The notes under the pieces are model-generated. The model saw only the letters and a list, made by a program, of their open reading frames with translations. It was not told the DNA's origin and ran no database searches. A DNA stretch of 64,000 nt from Arthrobacter sp. ok362 (GTDB lineage Bacteria > Actinomycetota > Actinomycetes > Actinomycetales > Micrococcaceae). Positions 43,685 to 52,040 of the stretch are shown here, piece after piece (position 1 is the stretch's first letter; each line of letters starts with the position of its first letter). The DNA lies in the NCBI RefSeq assembly GCF_900102785.1, contig NZ_FNGC01000009.1, positions 177,810-241,809 on the forward strand, read 5' to 3'. A program made the translations under genes and the position numbers.

Positions 43685-43801
43685 GCCGGCAGCCTTCCCT
43701 CCCAGTTACTCCGCCGGCCAGTCCCGCGGAGGCGCGGAAATCCGCGGGAGCCGGGCCTCCCTCGACCGCACAGAGCCGGGCAACTGGGAGGGAACGCCGG
43801 C
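43685..43801 (+). terminator. Large inverted repeat after radA
   Basis: Outer GCCGGC (43685 and 43796) and TTCCCTCCCAGTT (43695-43707) with AACTGGGAGGGAA (43782-43794) pair perfectly; inner CCCGCGGA/TCCGCGGG (43723-43730, 43741-43748) forms another stem. The 117-base element fills most of the radA to P-ATPase gap. Confidence 0.6.
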
Positions 43802-43849
43802 CGGACATCCAAAAAGCCGTGATCGAGGTCAGCTGGCCGGCGAAACCTC

Positions 43850-43878
43850 TTGTCATGCATACCCCCTGGGGGTATGGT
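43850..43878 (+). promoter_or_regulatory. Promoter with CsoR-type operator before the P-ATPase
   Basis: TTGTCA (43850-43855), 17 bases, TATGGT (43873-43878). The spacer is filled by ATACCCCCTGGGGGTAT (43859-43875), a perfect palindrome matching CsoR copper-repressor operators. It lies about 50 bases before the ATPase start. Confidence 0.8.
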
Positions 43879-43927
43879 GATCTCATCCCGGCCAGACGAT
43901 GAATGAATCTCCCCAGGAGCACGCATC

Positions 43928-46069
43928 ATGGAACATCGGCACAGCAATCAACCCGTCGGCGGCCAGCGGCTGAGCGACCAGCACGAGGAGCGCGGCGGGC
44001 GGCCGCCACACGGCCCGCCTGGAGCTGGCGCTGCCCCCCAGCACCACGACGACCACATGGTGCACAGCCAGGGCCAGCATGCCGGGCACAGTGTCGCCAT
44101 GTTCAGGGACAGGTTCTGGCTGACACTGGCCTTGGCCGTTCCGGTGGTCTTCTTCAGTCCCATGTTCGCGGATCTCCTAGGCTACGAGCCTCCCGCGTTT
44201 CCCGGCTCCGCCTGGATTCCGCCCGTGCTTGGTACGGCGATCTACCTATACGGCGGCCGGCCGTTCCTCACGGGCGGCCTCAACGAACTGCGGACGCGCA
44301 AACCGGGGATGATGCTGCTGATCGCCATGGCCATCAGCGTCGCCTTCATCGCCTCGTGGGTGACCAGCCTCGGCATCGGCGGCTTCGACCTCGACTTCTG
44401 GTGGGAGCTGGCGCTGCTGGTCCCCATCATGCTGCTGGGCCACTGGATCGAGATGCGCGCCCTCGGCTCGGCCCAAGGTGCACTGGACGCCCTCGCGGCG
44501 CTGCTGCCCGACGAGGCGGAACGCGTTACAGCCGACGGCATGGAGACTGTCAGCGTCTCCGAGCTCCGAGCCGGAGACTCCATCCTGGTCCGCCCCGGCG
44601 GCCGGATGCCGGCCGACGGCACGGTCAGCGATGGCCGGGCCGAGTTCGACGAATCGATGATCACCGGCGAATCGAAGACCGTCCTGCGAACACCCGGCGA
44701 TCCCGTGGTTGCCGGCACCATCGCCACGGACAATTCCGTGCGGGTCCGGGTGTCAGCGATCGGCGAGGACACCGCCCTGGCCGGAATCCGACGCCTCGTG
44801 GCCGAGGCGCAGGCATCCTCCTCCCGGGCCCAGGCCCTCGCCGACAGGGCTGCGGCGTTCCTCTTCTACTTCGCCGCCGGCGCCGGCGTCCTCACCTTCA
44901 TCTTCTGGACCCTGATGGGCAGCGTCAGCGACGCCGTCACCCGTACCGTGACGGTCCTCGTGATCGCCTGCCCCCATGCCCTCGGCCTTGCCATCCCGCT
45001 CGTCATCGCCATCTCCACTGAGCGGGCGGCCCGGGCGGGCGTCCTGATCAAGAACCGGATGGCGCTGGAGCGCATGCGGACTGTCGATGTCGTGCTGTTC
45101 GACAAGACCGGAACCCTGACCAGGGGCGAGCCGGAGCTCAAGGAGGTAGCGACCGCAGCAGGCACGGGCCCAGCCGCCGGCCGAGACGCAGTGCTGGGAC
45201 TCGCGGCCGCCGTGGAGGCGGACAGCGAACATCCCCTGGCCCGCTCGATCGTTGCCGCCGCCCGGGAACGGGGAGTGAAGATTCCGACGGCGGACGGCTT
45301 CACGTCGCTGACCGGCCGCGGAGTCCGCGCCACGGTCGATGGCCGCACGGTCCAGGTTGGCGGCCCGGCCCTGCTCCGGGAGCTGGGCTTGCAGGAGCCG
45401 CGGGCCTTGGCCGCCACCACCGGCGCCTGGCTGGAGCGTGGCGCCGCGGTGCTCCACGTCGTGGAGGGCGGCACGGTCCTGGGCGCTGTCAGCCTCGAGG
45501 ACGCCGTGCGGCCCGAGTCCCGCCAGGCCGTCCAGGCCCTCCAGGCACGCGGCATCAAGGTGGCCATGGTCACCGGCGACGCCCGGCAGGTGGCGCACGC
45601 CGTCGCCGCCGAACTCGCCATCGATGAAGTGTTCGCAGAGGTCCTCCCCGCCGACAAGGACAAGAAGGTGGCCGAACTGCAGGGCCGCGGACTGAAAGTG
45701 GCCATGGTGGGCGACGGCGTCAACGACTCCCCCGCGCTGGCACGGGCGGAGGTGGGGATCGCGATTGGCGGCGGCACGGACGTGGCAGTGGAATCTGCCG
45801 GTGTAGTGCTGGCCGGCAACGATCCGCGGGCCGTGCTGTCGATGCTCGATCTGTCCAAGGCGAGCTACCGGAAGATGTGGCAAAACCTCGTGTGGGCCAC
45901 CGGCTACAACATCATCTCGGTGCCGCTGGCGGCCGGGGTCCTCGCCTTCGCGGGGATCGTCCTCTCCCCCGCCGCGGGCGCCGTGATGATGTCGGCGTCG
46001 ACCATTGTGGTTGCCCTGAACGCCCAGTTGCTGCGCAGGCTCAAGCTCAACCCGGCCGCGGTCCGCTGA
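43928..46069 (+). CDS. copB: Copper-transporting P1B-type ATPase, CopB-like
   Basis: A 713-residue heavy-metal P-type ATPase. The N-terminus has ten His in the first 55 residues and no CxxC metal domain. The membrane metal site is CPH (VIACPHALGLAIP), which marks the P1B-3 (CopB, Cu2+/Ag+) group rather than CPC CopA. TGES, DKTGTLTRG (phosphorylated Asp), HP (EHPLA) and GDGVNDSPAL are present. It exports copper across the cell membrane. A CsoR-type operator is in its promoter. ATG 43928 follows CAGGAG. Confidence 0.93.
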   Translation: MEHRHSNQPVGGQRLSDQHEERGGRPPHGPPGAGAAPQHHDDHMVHSQGQHAGHSVAMFRDRFWLTLALAVPVVFFSPMFADLLGYEPPAFPGSAWIPPVLGTAIYLYGGRPFLTGGLNELRTRKPGMMLLIAMAISVAFIASWVTSLGIGGFDLDFWWELALLVPIMLLGHWIEMRALGSAQGALDALAALLPDEAERVTADGMETVSVSELRAGDSILVRPGGRMPADGTVSDGRAEFDESMITGESKTVLRTPGDPVVAGTIATDNSVRVRVSAIGEDTALAGIRRLVAEAQASSSRAQALADRAAAFLFYFAAGAGVLTFIFWTLMGSVSDAVTRTVTVLVIACPHALGLAIPLVIAISTERAARAGVLIKNRMALERMRTVDVVLFDKTGTLTRGEPELKEVATAAGTGPAAGRDAVLGLAAAVEADSEHPLARSIVAAARERGVKIPTADGFTSLTGRGVRATVDGRTVQVGGPALLRELGLQEPRALAATTGAWLERGAAVLHVVEGGTVLGAVSLEDAVRPESRQAVQALQARGIKVAMVTGDARQVAHAVAAELAIDEVFAEVLPADKDKKVAELQGRGLKVAMVGDGVNDSPALARAEVGIAIGGGTDVAVESAGVVLAGNDPRAVLSMLDLSKASYRKMWQNLVWATGYNIISVPLAAGVLAFAGIVLSPAAGAVMMSASTIVVALNAQLLRRLKLNPAAVR

Positions 46070-46085
46070 CTGTAAGGACGCCCCC

Positions 46086-46721
46086 ATGCCGGAAACCAGC
46101 CGCCGCGAGTCATCCTTCGGGAGATCCTATGCCCGCGTGGGTCCGCGGATGGACGCCCGCGGGGCAACGGAGCACCGCCGGCGGCTCGTGGAGGCGGCGC
46201 ACGGCGTCGTCATCGAAATCGGGGCGGGCTACGGGGCCACCTTCCCGTTCTACCCTTCCGCGGTGTCCGGTGTGCTGGCCCTGGAACCGGACCCAACCCT
46301 CCGGGGGCTGGCCCGCGCCGCCGCCAGCACGGCTCCGGTGCCTGTCAGCGTGAAAGACGGCGTGGCGGAGGCGCTGCCGGCGGCGGACGCCTCGGTCGAC
46401 GTCGTCGTCTCCAGTTTGGTGCTGTGCAGCGTGGCGGACCAGTCCGTCGCGCTGGCGGAAGTGGTCCGGGTCCTGCGCCCCGGCGGCCTGCTGCTGTTCT
46501 ATGAGCACGTCCGCTCCACACACCGCGTGCTGGGGGCCGCCGAAGACCTGGTCGCACCGCTGTGGAGCCGGATGGCAGGCGGATGCCACCCGAACCGTGA
46601 CACCGCCGCCATGATCCTCCGGGCCGGCCTCACCGTGCACGGGCTCGAGCGCTTCGGCTTTTCGGTCCTGCCAGGCAACCCGCGGCTGGCCCACGTGCTT
46701 GGTGTGGCGAGCAAGTCCTGA
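46086..46721 (+). CDS. Class I SAM-dependent methyltransferase
   Basis: A 211-residue methyltransferase with motif I VIEIGAGYGATFPFYP (about 42-57), acidic residue ALEPDP and post-motif VVSSLVLCSVADQ. The overall pattern, ending with a short C-terminal helix and HPNRDTAAMI, resembles the Methyltransf_11/METTL7-like group acting on small molecules. It begins 16 bases after the ATPase and may be co-transcribed with it. Confidence 0.85.
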   Translation: MPETSRRESSFGRSYARVGPRMDARGATEHRRRLVEAAHGVVIEIGAGYGATFPFYPSAVSGVLALEPDPTLRGLARAAASTAPVPVSVKDGVAEALPAADASVDVVVSSLVLCSVADQSVALAEVVRVLRPGGLLLFYEHVRSTHRVLGAAEDLVAPLWSRMAGGCHPNRDTAAMILRAGLTVHGLERFGFSVLPGNPRLAHVLGVASKS

Positions 46722-46755
46722 ACCCACCCCCGGTAAGCAAAGCAACGTACGACAG

Positions 46756-46790
46756 AGAGGGGCGCCTGCCGCGATGGCAGACGCCCCTCT
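46756..46790. terminator. Stem-loop between convergent methyltransferase and desaturase genes
   Basis: AGAGGGGCG (46756-46764) with CGCCCCTCT (46782-46790), continued by CTGCC/GGCAG around a five-base loop after one mismatch. Confidence 0.8.
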
Positions 46791-46842
46791 GGTCAATCAT
46801 TCAAACCCGGCCGGTGGGGCCTGGAAGTTGGGCCTGGGCCGG

Positions 46843-48072
46843 CTAGGCCTTCTTGGGAGGCAGGGCCAGCTTGAAGATCTTGGCCCACGTGGAGCCGACC
46901 TGCTTCAGCAGCGGACCCGTGGTGTACGGCAGGCCGTAGCGCTTGCAGATCTCCTGCACCTTCGGCGCCACCTCCGCGTAGCGGTTCGAGGGCAGGTCCG
47001 GGAACAGGTGGTGCTCAATCTGGTGCGAGAGGTTGCCGGACATGAGGTGCATGAACTTGGAACCGGAGATGTTGGCCGAGCCAATCATCTGCCGCACATA
47101 CCAGTCACCGCGGGTCTCGCCTTCGACCATTTCCTCGGTGAAGGTGTCAGTGCCCTCGGGGAAGTGGCCGCAGAAGATCACCGCGTGCGCCCACACGTTG
47201 CGGACAGCGTTGGCGGTGAGGGTGCCGTAGAGGGCCTGCTTGCCGGAACCGGTCAGCATTGCGACGGCGGGCGTGGCGGCGTAGTCCTTGGTGAACTGCT
47301 TCAGGGCCTTGCGGCCGAGGGCCTTCAGGTCCTTGTTCAGGGCTTCCTTGGACTTCCGGCCCTCTTTGTAGTCCACGAGCTCGAGGTCGTAGATCGCGAT
47401 GCCCCACTCGAAGACCGGTGCCAGCAGCGCGTTGTAGAGCGGATTGCCCAGGTTGAAGGGCGTCCATTCCTGCTCCGGATCCATCCGCAGCAGGTTGTAT
47501 CCGATGTCGTTGTCCTTACCGACCACATTTGTCCAGCGGTGGTGGAGGTCGTTGTGGGTGTGCTGCCAGGAGCGCGCGGGGGTGACGAAGTCCCATTCCC
47601 ACGTGGTGGAGTGGATGTCCGGGTCCCGCATCCAGTCCCACTGGCCGTGCAGGATGTTGTGCCCGAGTTCCATGTTTTCCAGGATCTTGGCGAAGCTCAG
47701 CAGTGTGGTGCCGGCGATCCAGGCGGGCTTCTTCTTGCTGACCAGGAGCAGGGCACGGCCGGAGAGCTCCAGGCCGCGCTGGATCTTGATCATGCGGCGG
47801 ATGTAGGCGGCGTCGGAGGATCCGCGCTTGGCGAGGATGTCATCCTTGATGGCGTCGAGTTCGCGGCCCAGCTCCGCCACCTGCTCGTCCGAGAGGTGGG
47901 CGGCCGCGGGCGGACGCAGCAGCGGGCTGCCGGTCTCGGCGAGGGCGCCGGGCCGCGTCTTCGCGGCCGTGCCCACCTTTGCCGCGGAGGCGCCGGCTGA
48001 ACCGTCTGCCGTACCGTCTGCGACGGGGGTGTCGGCGTCGGAAAGATCCGGTTTGTTAGAAACAGTCGTCAT
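46843..48072 (-). CDS. Fatty acid desaturase (DesA3-like)
   Basis: A 409-residue membrane di-iron acyl desaturase. The three His boxes are HNILHG (about 138-143), HTHNDLHH (about 169-176) and HQIEHH (about 350-355). An Ala-rich N-terminal extension of about 60 residues precedes the domain. It probably makes monounsaturated acyl-CoA or phospholipid acyl chains, taking electrons from the reductase 13 bases upstream in the same operon, like the mycobacterial DesA3/Rv3230c pair. Confidence 0.93.
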   Translation of the reverse strand: MTTVSNKPDLSDADTPVADGTADGSAGASAAKVGTAAKTRPGALAETGSPLLRPPAAAHLSDEQVAELGRELDAIKDDILAKRGSSDAAYIRRMIKIQRGLELSGRALLLVSKKKPAWIAGTTLLSFAKILENMELGHNILHGQWDWMRDPDIHSTTWEWDFVTPARSWQHTHNDLHHRWTNVVGKDNDIGYNLLRMDPEQEWTPFNLGNPLYNALLAPVFEWGIAIYDLELVDYKEGRKSKEALNKDLKALGRKALKQFTKDYAATPAVAMLTGSGKQALYGTLTANAVRNVWAHAVIFCGHFPEGTDTFTEEMVEGETRGDWYVRQMIGSANISGSKFMHLMSGNLSHQIEHHLFPDLPSNRYAEVAPKVQEICKRYGLPYTTGPLLKQVGSTWAKIFKLALPPKKA

Positions 48073-48085
48073 GCGGTGATACTCC

Positions 48086-49168
48086 TCAGAGGTCGAGGTT
48101 AACGGGGCCGGCGGCTGCCGACACGCACGTCTGGATTAGTTGGCCGGGCTCGCCGTGCACTTCGTTCGTACGAAGGTCACGGACATGGCCGGCCCGCAGC
48201 GGGATGAGGCAGCTGTGGCAGATGCCCATGCGGCAGCCGCTGGGCATCAGGATGCCTGCGTCCTCACCGACATCGAGCAGCGGGGTGTCGCCGTCGGCTT
48301 CGATTTCGCGGTCGGAGACCTCGAAGGTGACCAGTCCGCCGTCGTGCCCGGCGCCGCCGGCGAGGCTGGTGCTGAAGCGTTCGATCGTCAGGGTGCCCGC
48401 CCGGGCCGCCGCGGCCTGCTGGGCGTCCTCGGCTTCGGCTTCCCACAGCGCCTCGGCGTCGTTGAGGAAGCCTTCCGGGCCGCACGCGTAGGCGGCGCGC
48501 TGGCGCCAGTCCGGGCACAGCCGGTCCAGGTCGGCGGCAGAGGTGAAGTCCAACCGTCCGTGCTCCCCGGTGAACCAGTGCGTGACGCGCAAGTTGGGGA
48601 ACTGGTCGGCGAGCTCGGCAAGTTCTTCGTGGAAGATGGTGTCCGCGGCGGTGCGGGCCGTGTGAATCAAGACGACGTCGGAGTCGGGGCGGTGCGGGAC
48701 GAGGGTGCGGATCATCGACATCACCGGCGTGATTCCGCTGCCGGCTGTGAGCATGAGCAGCGGGCGCGGGTGTTCGGGCAGGACGAAGTCGCCCTGCGGA
48801 GGCGCCAGGAACAGGACGTCGCCGGGTTTGGTGCCGCGCACCAGGGCCCCGGAGACGGCCCCCATGTCAGTGACGGTGATTGCCGGGTCCTGGCCGGCGG
48901 GGGCGCTGAGCGAATACGACCGCCAGTGGCGGACGCCGTCGAGCTCGACGCCAATACGGGCCCACTGGCCGGCAAGATGCGCTTGCCAGCCGCGGCCGGG
49001 ACGGAAGAAAATGGTGGCGGAATCGGCCGTTTCTGGAACCACCTTAGTGACCACACCGCGCAATTGGCGGGCGGAAAACACAGGATTGAACAGCGACAGA
49101 ATGTCTTCTGGAGCTAGGGGGGTGGTCAGTAGAGATGCGGCGCGCGCCAGCTTACGGAGCCGGATCAT
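48086..49168 (-). CDS. Ferredoxin-NAD(P) reductase fused to 2Fe-2S domain
   Basis: A 360-residue electron-transfer protein. The FAD domain has RHWRSYSLSAP (about 80-90), the NAD(P) domain LMLTAGSGITPVMSMI, and the C-terminal plant-type ferredoxin domain has Cys residues in PSGCRMGICHSCL and LIQTCVS. It should feed the desaturase encoded directly downstream. Its promoter region is shared with the divergent PucR-type gene. Confidence 0.93.
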   Translation of the reverse strand: MIRLRKLARAASLLTTPLAPEDILSLFNPVFSARQLRGVVTKVVPETADSATIFFRPGRGWQAHLAGQWARIGVELDGVRHWRSYSLSAPAGQDPAITVTDMGAVSGALVRGTKPGDVLFLAPPQGDFVLPEHPRPLLMLTAGSGITPVMSMIRTLVPHRPDSDVVLIHTARTAADTIFHEELAELADQFPNLRVTHWFTGEHGRLDFTSAADLDRLCPDWRQRAAYACGPEGFLNDAEALWEAEAEDAQQAAAARAGTLTIERFSTSLAGGAGHDGGLVTFEVSDREIEADGDTPLLDVGEDAGILMPSGCRMGICHSCLIPLRAGHVRDLRTNEVHGEPGQLIQTCVSAAAGPVNLDL

Positions 49169-49265
49169 TCACCAATCTTATGTCAGATTGCGTCATACTT
49201 CTTCACCCAAGGCATACGATCGACTCGAGAAAACTATCCCGCCGCAACAACTCATCGGATTGTCC

Positions 49266-50474
49266 ATGAACGCATCCCACGCCCGGAGGCCCGCCGGCCC
49301 CGCCCCCGCCTACGATCCGCCATGGCTGGCCCTGCCGCGGGAGGTCAGCGACATGCTGCGTCCCAGGATGCCCGGCATAGTCGAGGCCATCATCGAGGCC
49401 GTCCCGCAGCTCGTCCCGGCGTATGCCAGGCCGATTGAAGGCCGCTTCGGCAGGGGCCTAAGGAGAGGCGTGGCCGCTGCGCTGGACCGGTTCCTGCAAC
49501 TGCCCGGGACCCGGTTGCCGGCGTTGTCCGAGGAAAGCCGGGAGCTTGTGGCGGGGCTGGGCAGCGGGGAGTTCCGGCAGGGACGGAGCATGGACGCGCT
49601 CCTGAGCGCCTACCGGATGGGTGCCCGCGTGACCTTCCGGGAGATGTCCAAGGTCTCAGTGGAACACCATCTGGGCCAGGGAGTCGTGGTGGATCTGGGC
49701 GAATCAATCCTCGCGTACATCGATGAGCTGTCCGCGGTCAGTGCCGAGGCCTACGCCTTTGAACAATCCGAACGCGCCGGAGCGGTGGACCGGCGCCGCA
49801 CCGAACTGCTGGACCTGCTCCTGCTCGGCCAGGCCGACGAGGCGGCCCTGCGCCAGACGGCGGCGATGGCGGACTGGTCCCTGCCGCAGCGCATGGCGGT
49901 GGTGACGCTTCCGCTTGACCGGGCGGCCGGGCTGCGGCTGCGCCTCGGTCCCGGCACCCTTGTGATTGAGCGCGAGACCGACGTCGTGGCGCTTGTGCCG
50001 GCTCGGAAATCGCGGTCCGCCCGGGAGGACCTGGACCGTGCCCTGAAGGGGCGCGGAGCTTCCGTGGGGCCGTCCGGCGGCTGGGAGAGAGTTCCGGATT
50101 CACTCCGGCTGGCTGTGCTGGCGGCCGCGGCACTGCCTCCGCGCGAAGGGCCGGACGATCCCCCGATCTGGGCCGACGAGCACCTGGCGCAGGTGATTCT
50201 CGGAGCGGAACCCTCGGCAATCACCGAACTGGCCACCCGCCGGCTCGCGCCCCTGGAAGGGCTCCGGCCCGCGCAACGCGAGCGGCTCGCAGAAACCCTG
50301 CTCTCCTGGTTGCGCCACTGGGGCCAGCGGGCACCCGTAGCCGCCGAGCTCGGCATCCACCCGCAGACCGTGGGCTACCGGGCGGCGCAGCTGCGCGAGC
50401 TATTCGGCGACGCCCTCGAGGATCCAACGGCGCGCTTCGAACTCGAACTGGCTCTGCACGCCGGCCGGCGCTAA
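49266..50474 (+). CDS. PucR/CdaR-type helix-turn-helix regulator
   Basis: A 402-residue regulator. The C-terminal PucR HTH_30 domain has LSWLRHWGQRAPVAAELGIHPQTVGYRAAQLRELFG (about 345-385). The N-terminal part (RPRMPGIVEAIIEAVP, SMDALLSAYRMGAR) is the RsbRD/PucR sensor-like helical region. ATG 49266 is chosen since homology starts there; the frame is open much further upstream as a shadow of the reductase gene. An imperfect TATGTC/GTCATA repeat at 49177-49195 in the 97-base divergent region may be its site; it probably regulates the desaturase operon. Confidence 0.82.
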   Translation: MNASHARRPAGPAPAYDPPWLALPREVSDMLRPRMPGIVEAIIEAVPQLVPAYARPIEGRFGRGLRRGVAAALDRFLQLPGTRLPALSEESRELVAGLGSGEFRQGRSMDALLSAYRMGARVTFREMSKVSVEHHLGQGVVVDLGESILAYIDELSAVSAEAYAFEQSERAGAVDRRRTELLDLLLLGQADEAALRQTAAMADWSLPQRMAVVTLPLDRAAGLRLRLGPGTLVIERETDVVALVPARKSRSAREDLDRALKGRGASVGPSGGWERVPDSLRLAVLAAAALPPREGPDDPPIWADEHLAQVILGAEPSAITELATRRLAPLEGLRPAQRERLAETLLSWLRHWGQRAPVAAELGIHPQTVGYRAAQLRELFGDALEDPTARFELELALHAGRR

Positions 50475-50486
50475 GCGCGCCTCGGA

Positions 50487-51860
50487 CTACCCGGCGAGCG
50501 CCCGCCGGCTGTGCAGCCGCAGCTCCAGGTCGTGCATCACGAGCGCCGCCAGGTCCTCCAGCGCAGCAGTGTCCTCATCGCTGAACTCGCGGGGCTCACG
50601 GTCCAGGATGCACAAGGTGCCCAGGTTGTAGCCGTCCGGAGTGCGCAGCGGCACCCCGGCGTAGAACTGTAGGCCGAACTCGCCGGCTACGAGAGGGTTG
50701 GACAGCGTCCGGGGATCATTGATGGCGTCCCGGACAATCCAGGCATCGCCCTGCAGGATGGCGGAGGCGCACAACCCGGGGTCCCGGCCGATCTCCGTGA
50801 CGTCCGTGCCGTGGTGGGATTTGAACCAGATGCGGTCATGGTCCACAACGCTGACAATCGCCACGGGCACCGAGAACATGCGTGCGGCCAGCGCCGCGAT
50901 CCGGTCGAAGGCGCCATCCGCGGGGGTGTCGAGGATCTGGTACCGCTCGACCGCCTGCATGCGCCCGTCTTCATCGGTCAGCAGCGCGGCCTGGTCACGG
51001 CGGCGGCGTCCCGTGCCATTGATGACTTCCTGGCGCAGGGCCAGCGACACTTCCCTGGCCGGCGGGCGGGCCGCCGGATCCCTGTCCAGCATAGAGGTCA
51101 GCAGGTCCACCCACAGGGGCGCGAGCTCTTCGGGGATGTGCGGGTCCTGGAGCAGCCGGGCCAAGGCGGACTGGACCGGCGCGCCGGGGTAGGCCATCTT
51201 CCCCGTCAGGCCTTCCAGCAGGACCAGCCCCAGCGAATAGACGTCGCTGGCGGGGCCGGCGGGTTCGCCGGCGGCCTGTTCGGGGCTGAGGTAGGCCGGG
51301 GTGCCGGAGCTGTCGTCGGGGTCGCCGCAGTGGCCTTCGCGGATTGTGATGGCCACGCCGAAGTCGCTGAGTTTGGCGCGTGGGCGATGGTCCTCGGCGC
51401 TGTAGTCCACGAGCAGGATGTTGGCCGGCTTGACGTCCCGGTGGATGATGCCGTGGTGGTGGATGTGCGCCAGTCCGTCGGCGACATCGTGTCCGATCAG
51501 CGCCATGTGGGCCGCCGACAGCGGGCCCTCGGCCGAGCGGCGACGGAGGTCGGGGCCGCGGACGAGTTCCATCACCAGGTAGCTGCGCCGGCGGGTCGGG
51601 TCACTCAGGTCTGTCCCGGCGTCGAACAGTGTCACGAGGGCGTGGTGGGCCATCCCTGCCAGGATCCGCACTTCCTCGCTTTGCCTGCGGGTCCGCTCTT
51701 CGTCCGCTTCATTTTCGTACACGACGCCGTCGCGGAAAAGCTTGACTGCCACTTCGCGTCCCAGGACCTCGTCCGTGGCACGGTACACACTCGATTGGCT
51801 GCCCCGGCCAATGAGTTCTTCGATCCGGTAGCGCCCGCTGAGCAGGAAACCGGGGTCCAT
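50487..51860 (-). CDS. Ser/Thr protein kinase with C-terminal GAF domain
   Basis: A 457-residue soluble protein. The Hanks-type kinase (about 10-285) has the ATP loop IGRGSQSSVY, VAVKLF, HRDVKPANILL and SDFGVAI, so it should be active. There is no membrane helix or PASTA domain; instead a GAF domain (about 310-450) follows, with RYQILDTPADGAFDRIAALA and the SDEDTAALEDLAAL end found in many actinobacterial GAF sensors. ATG 51860 begins just before the kinase fold; the ribosome site is weak. The stop lies 12 bases from the convergent PucR stop. Confidence 0.88.
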   Translation of the reverse strand: MDPGFLLSGRYRIEELIGRGSQSSVYRATDEVLGREVAVKLFRDGVVYENEADEERTRRQSEEVRILAGMAHHALVTLFDAGTDLSDPTRRRSYLVMELVRGPDLRRRSAEGPLSAAHMALIGHDVADGLAHIHHHGIIHRDVKPANILLVDYSAEDHRPRAKLSDFGVAITIREGHCGDPDDSSGTPAYLSPEQAAGEPAGPASDVYSLGLVLLEGLTGKMAYPGAPVQSALARLLQDPHIPEELAPLWVDLLTSMLDRDPAARPPAREVSLALRQEVINGTGRRRRDQAALLTDEDGRMQAVERYQILDTPADGAFDRIAALAARMFSVPVAIVSVVDHDRIWFKSHHGTDVTEIGRDPGLCASAILQGDAWIVRDAINDPRTLSNPLVAGEFGLQFYAGVPLRTPDGYNLGTLCILDREPREFSDEDTAALEDLAALVMHDLELRLHSRRALAG

Positions 51861-52040
51861 GGTTGTCAAAGGTCTACGTGGTCCCTCTAGTGGGGCCGCC
51901 GCTGGAATCGGGCGGATCAGTCCGAAGCCGGAAGCCTGTCCCGGCACCCGCATAAAAAGCAAGCTTACTTATGATAGCGCGGAAACCGGATTTCGGAGAC
52001 CTCCCGGGGTCCCGGGGGTCTTTCGTCCGGGGCCTTGGCG

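Noticed and set aside
43644..43922. Small minus-strand reading of 92 codons between radA and copB
   Set aside because: It runs through the large inverted repeat and the copB promoter and has no ribosome site or family match.
44753..46087. Open readings opposite the P-type ATPase
   Set aside because: Antisense shadow of a gene with complete P-type ATPase motifs.
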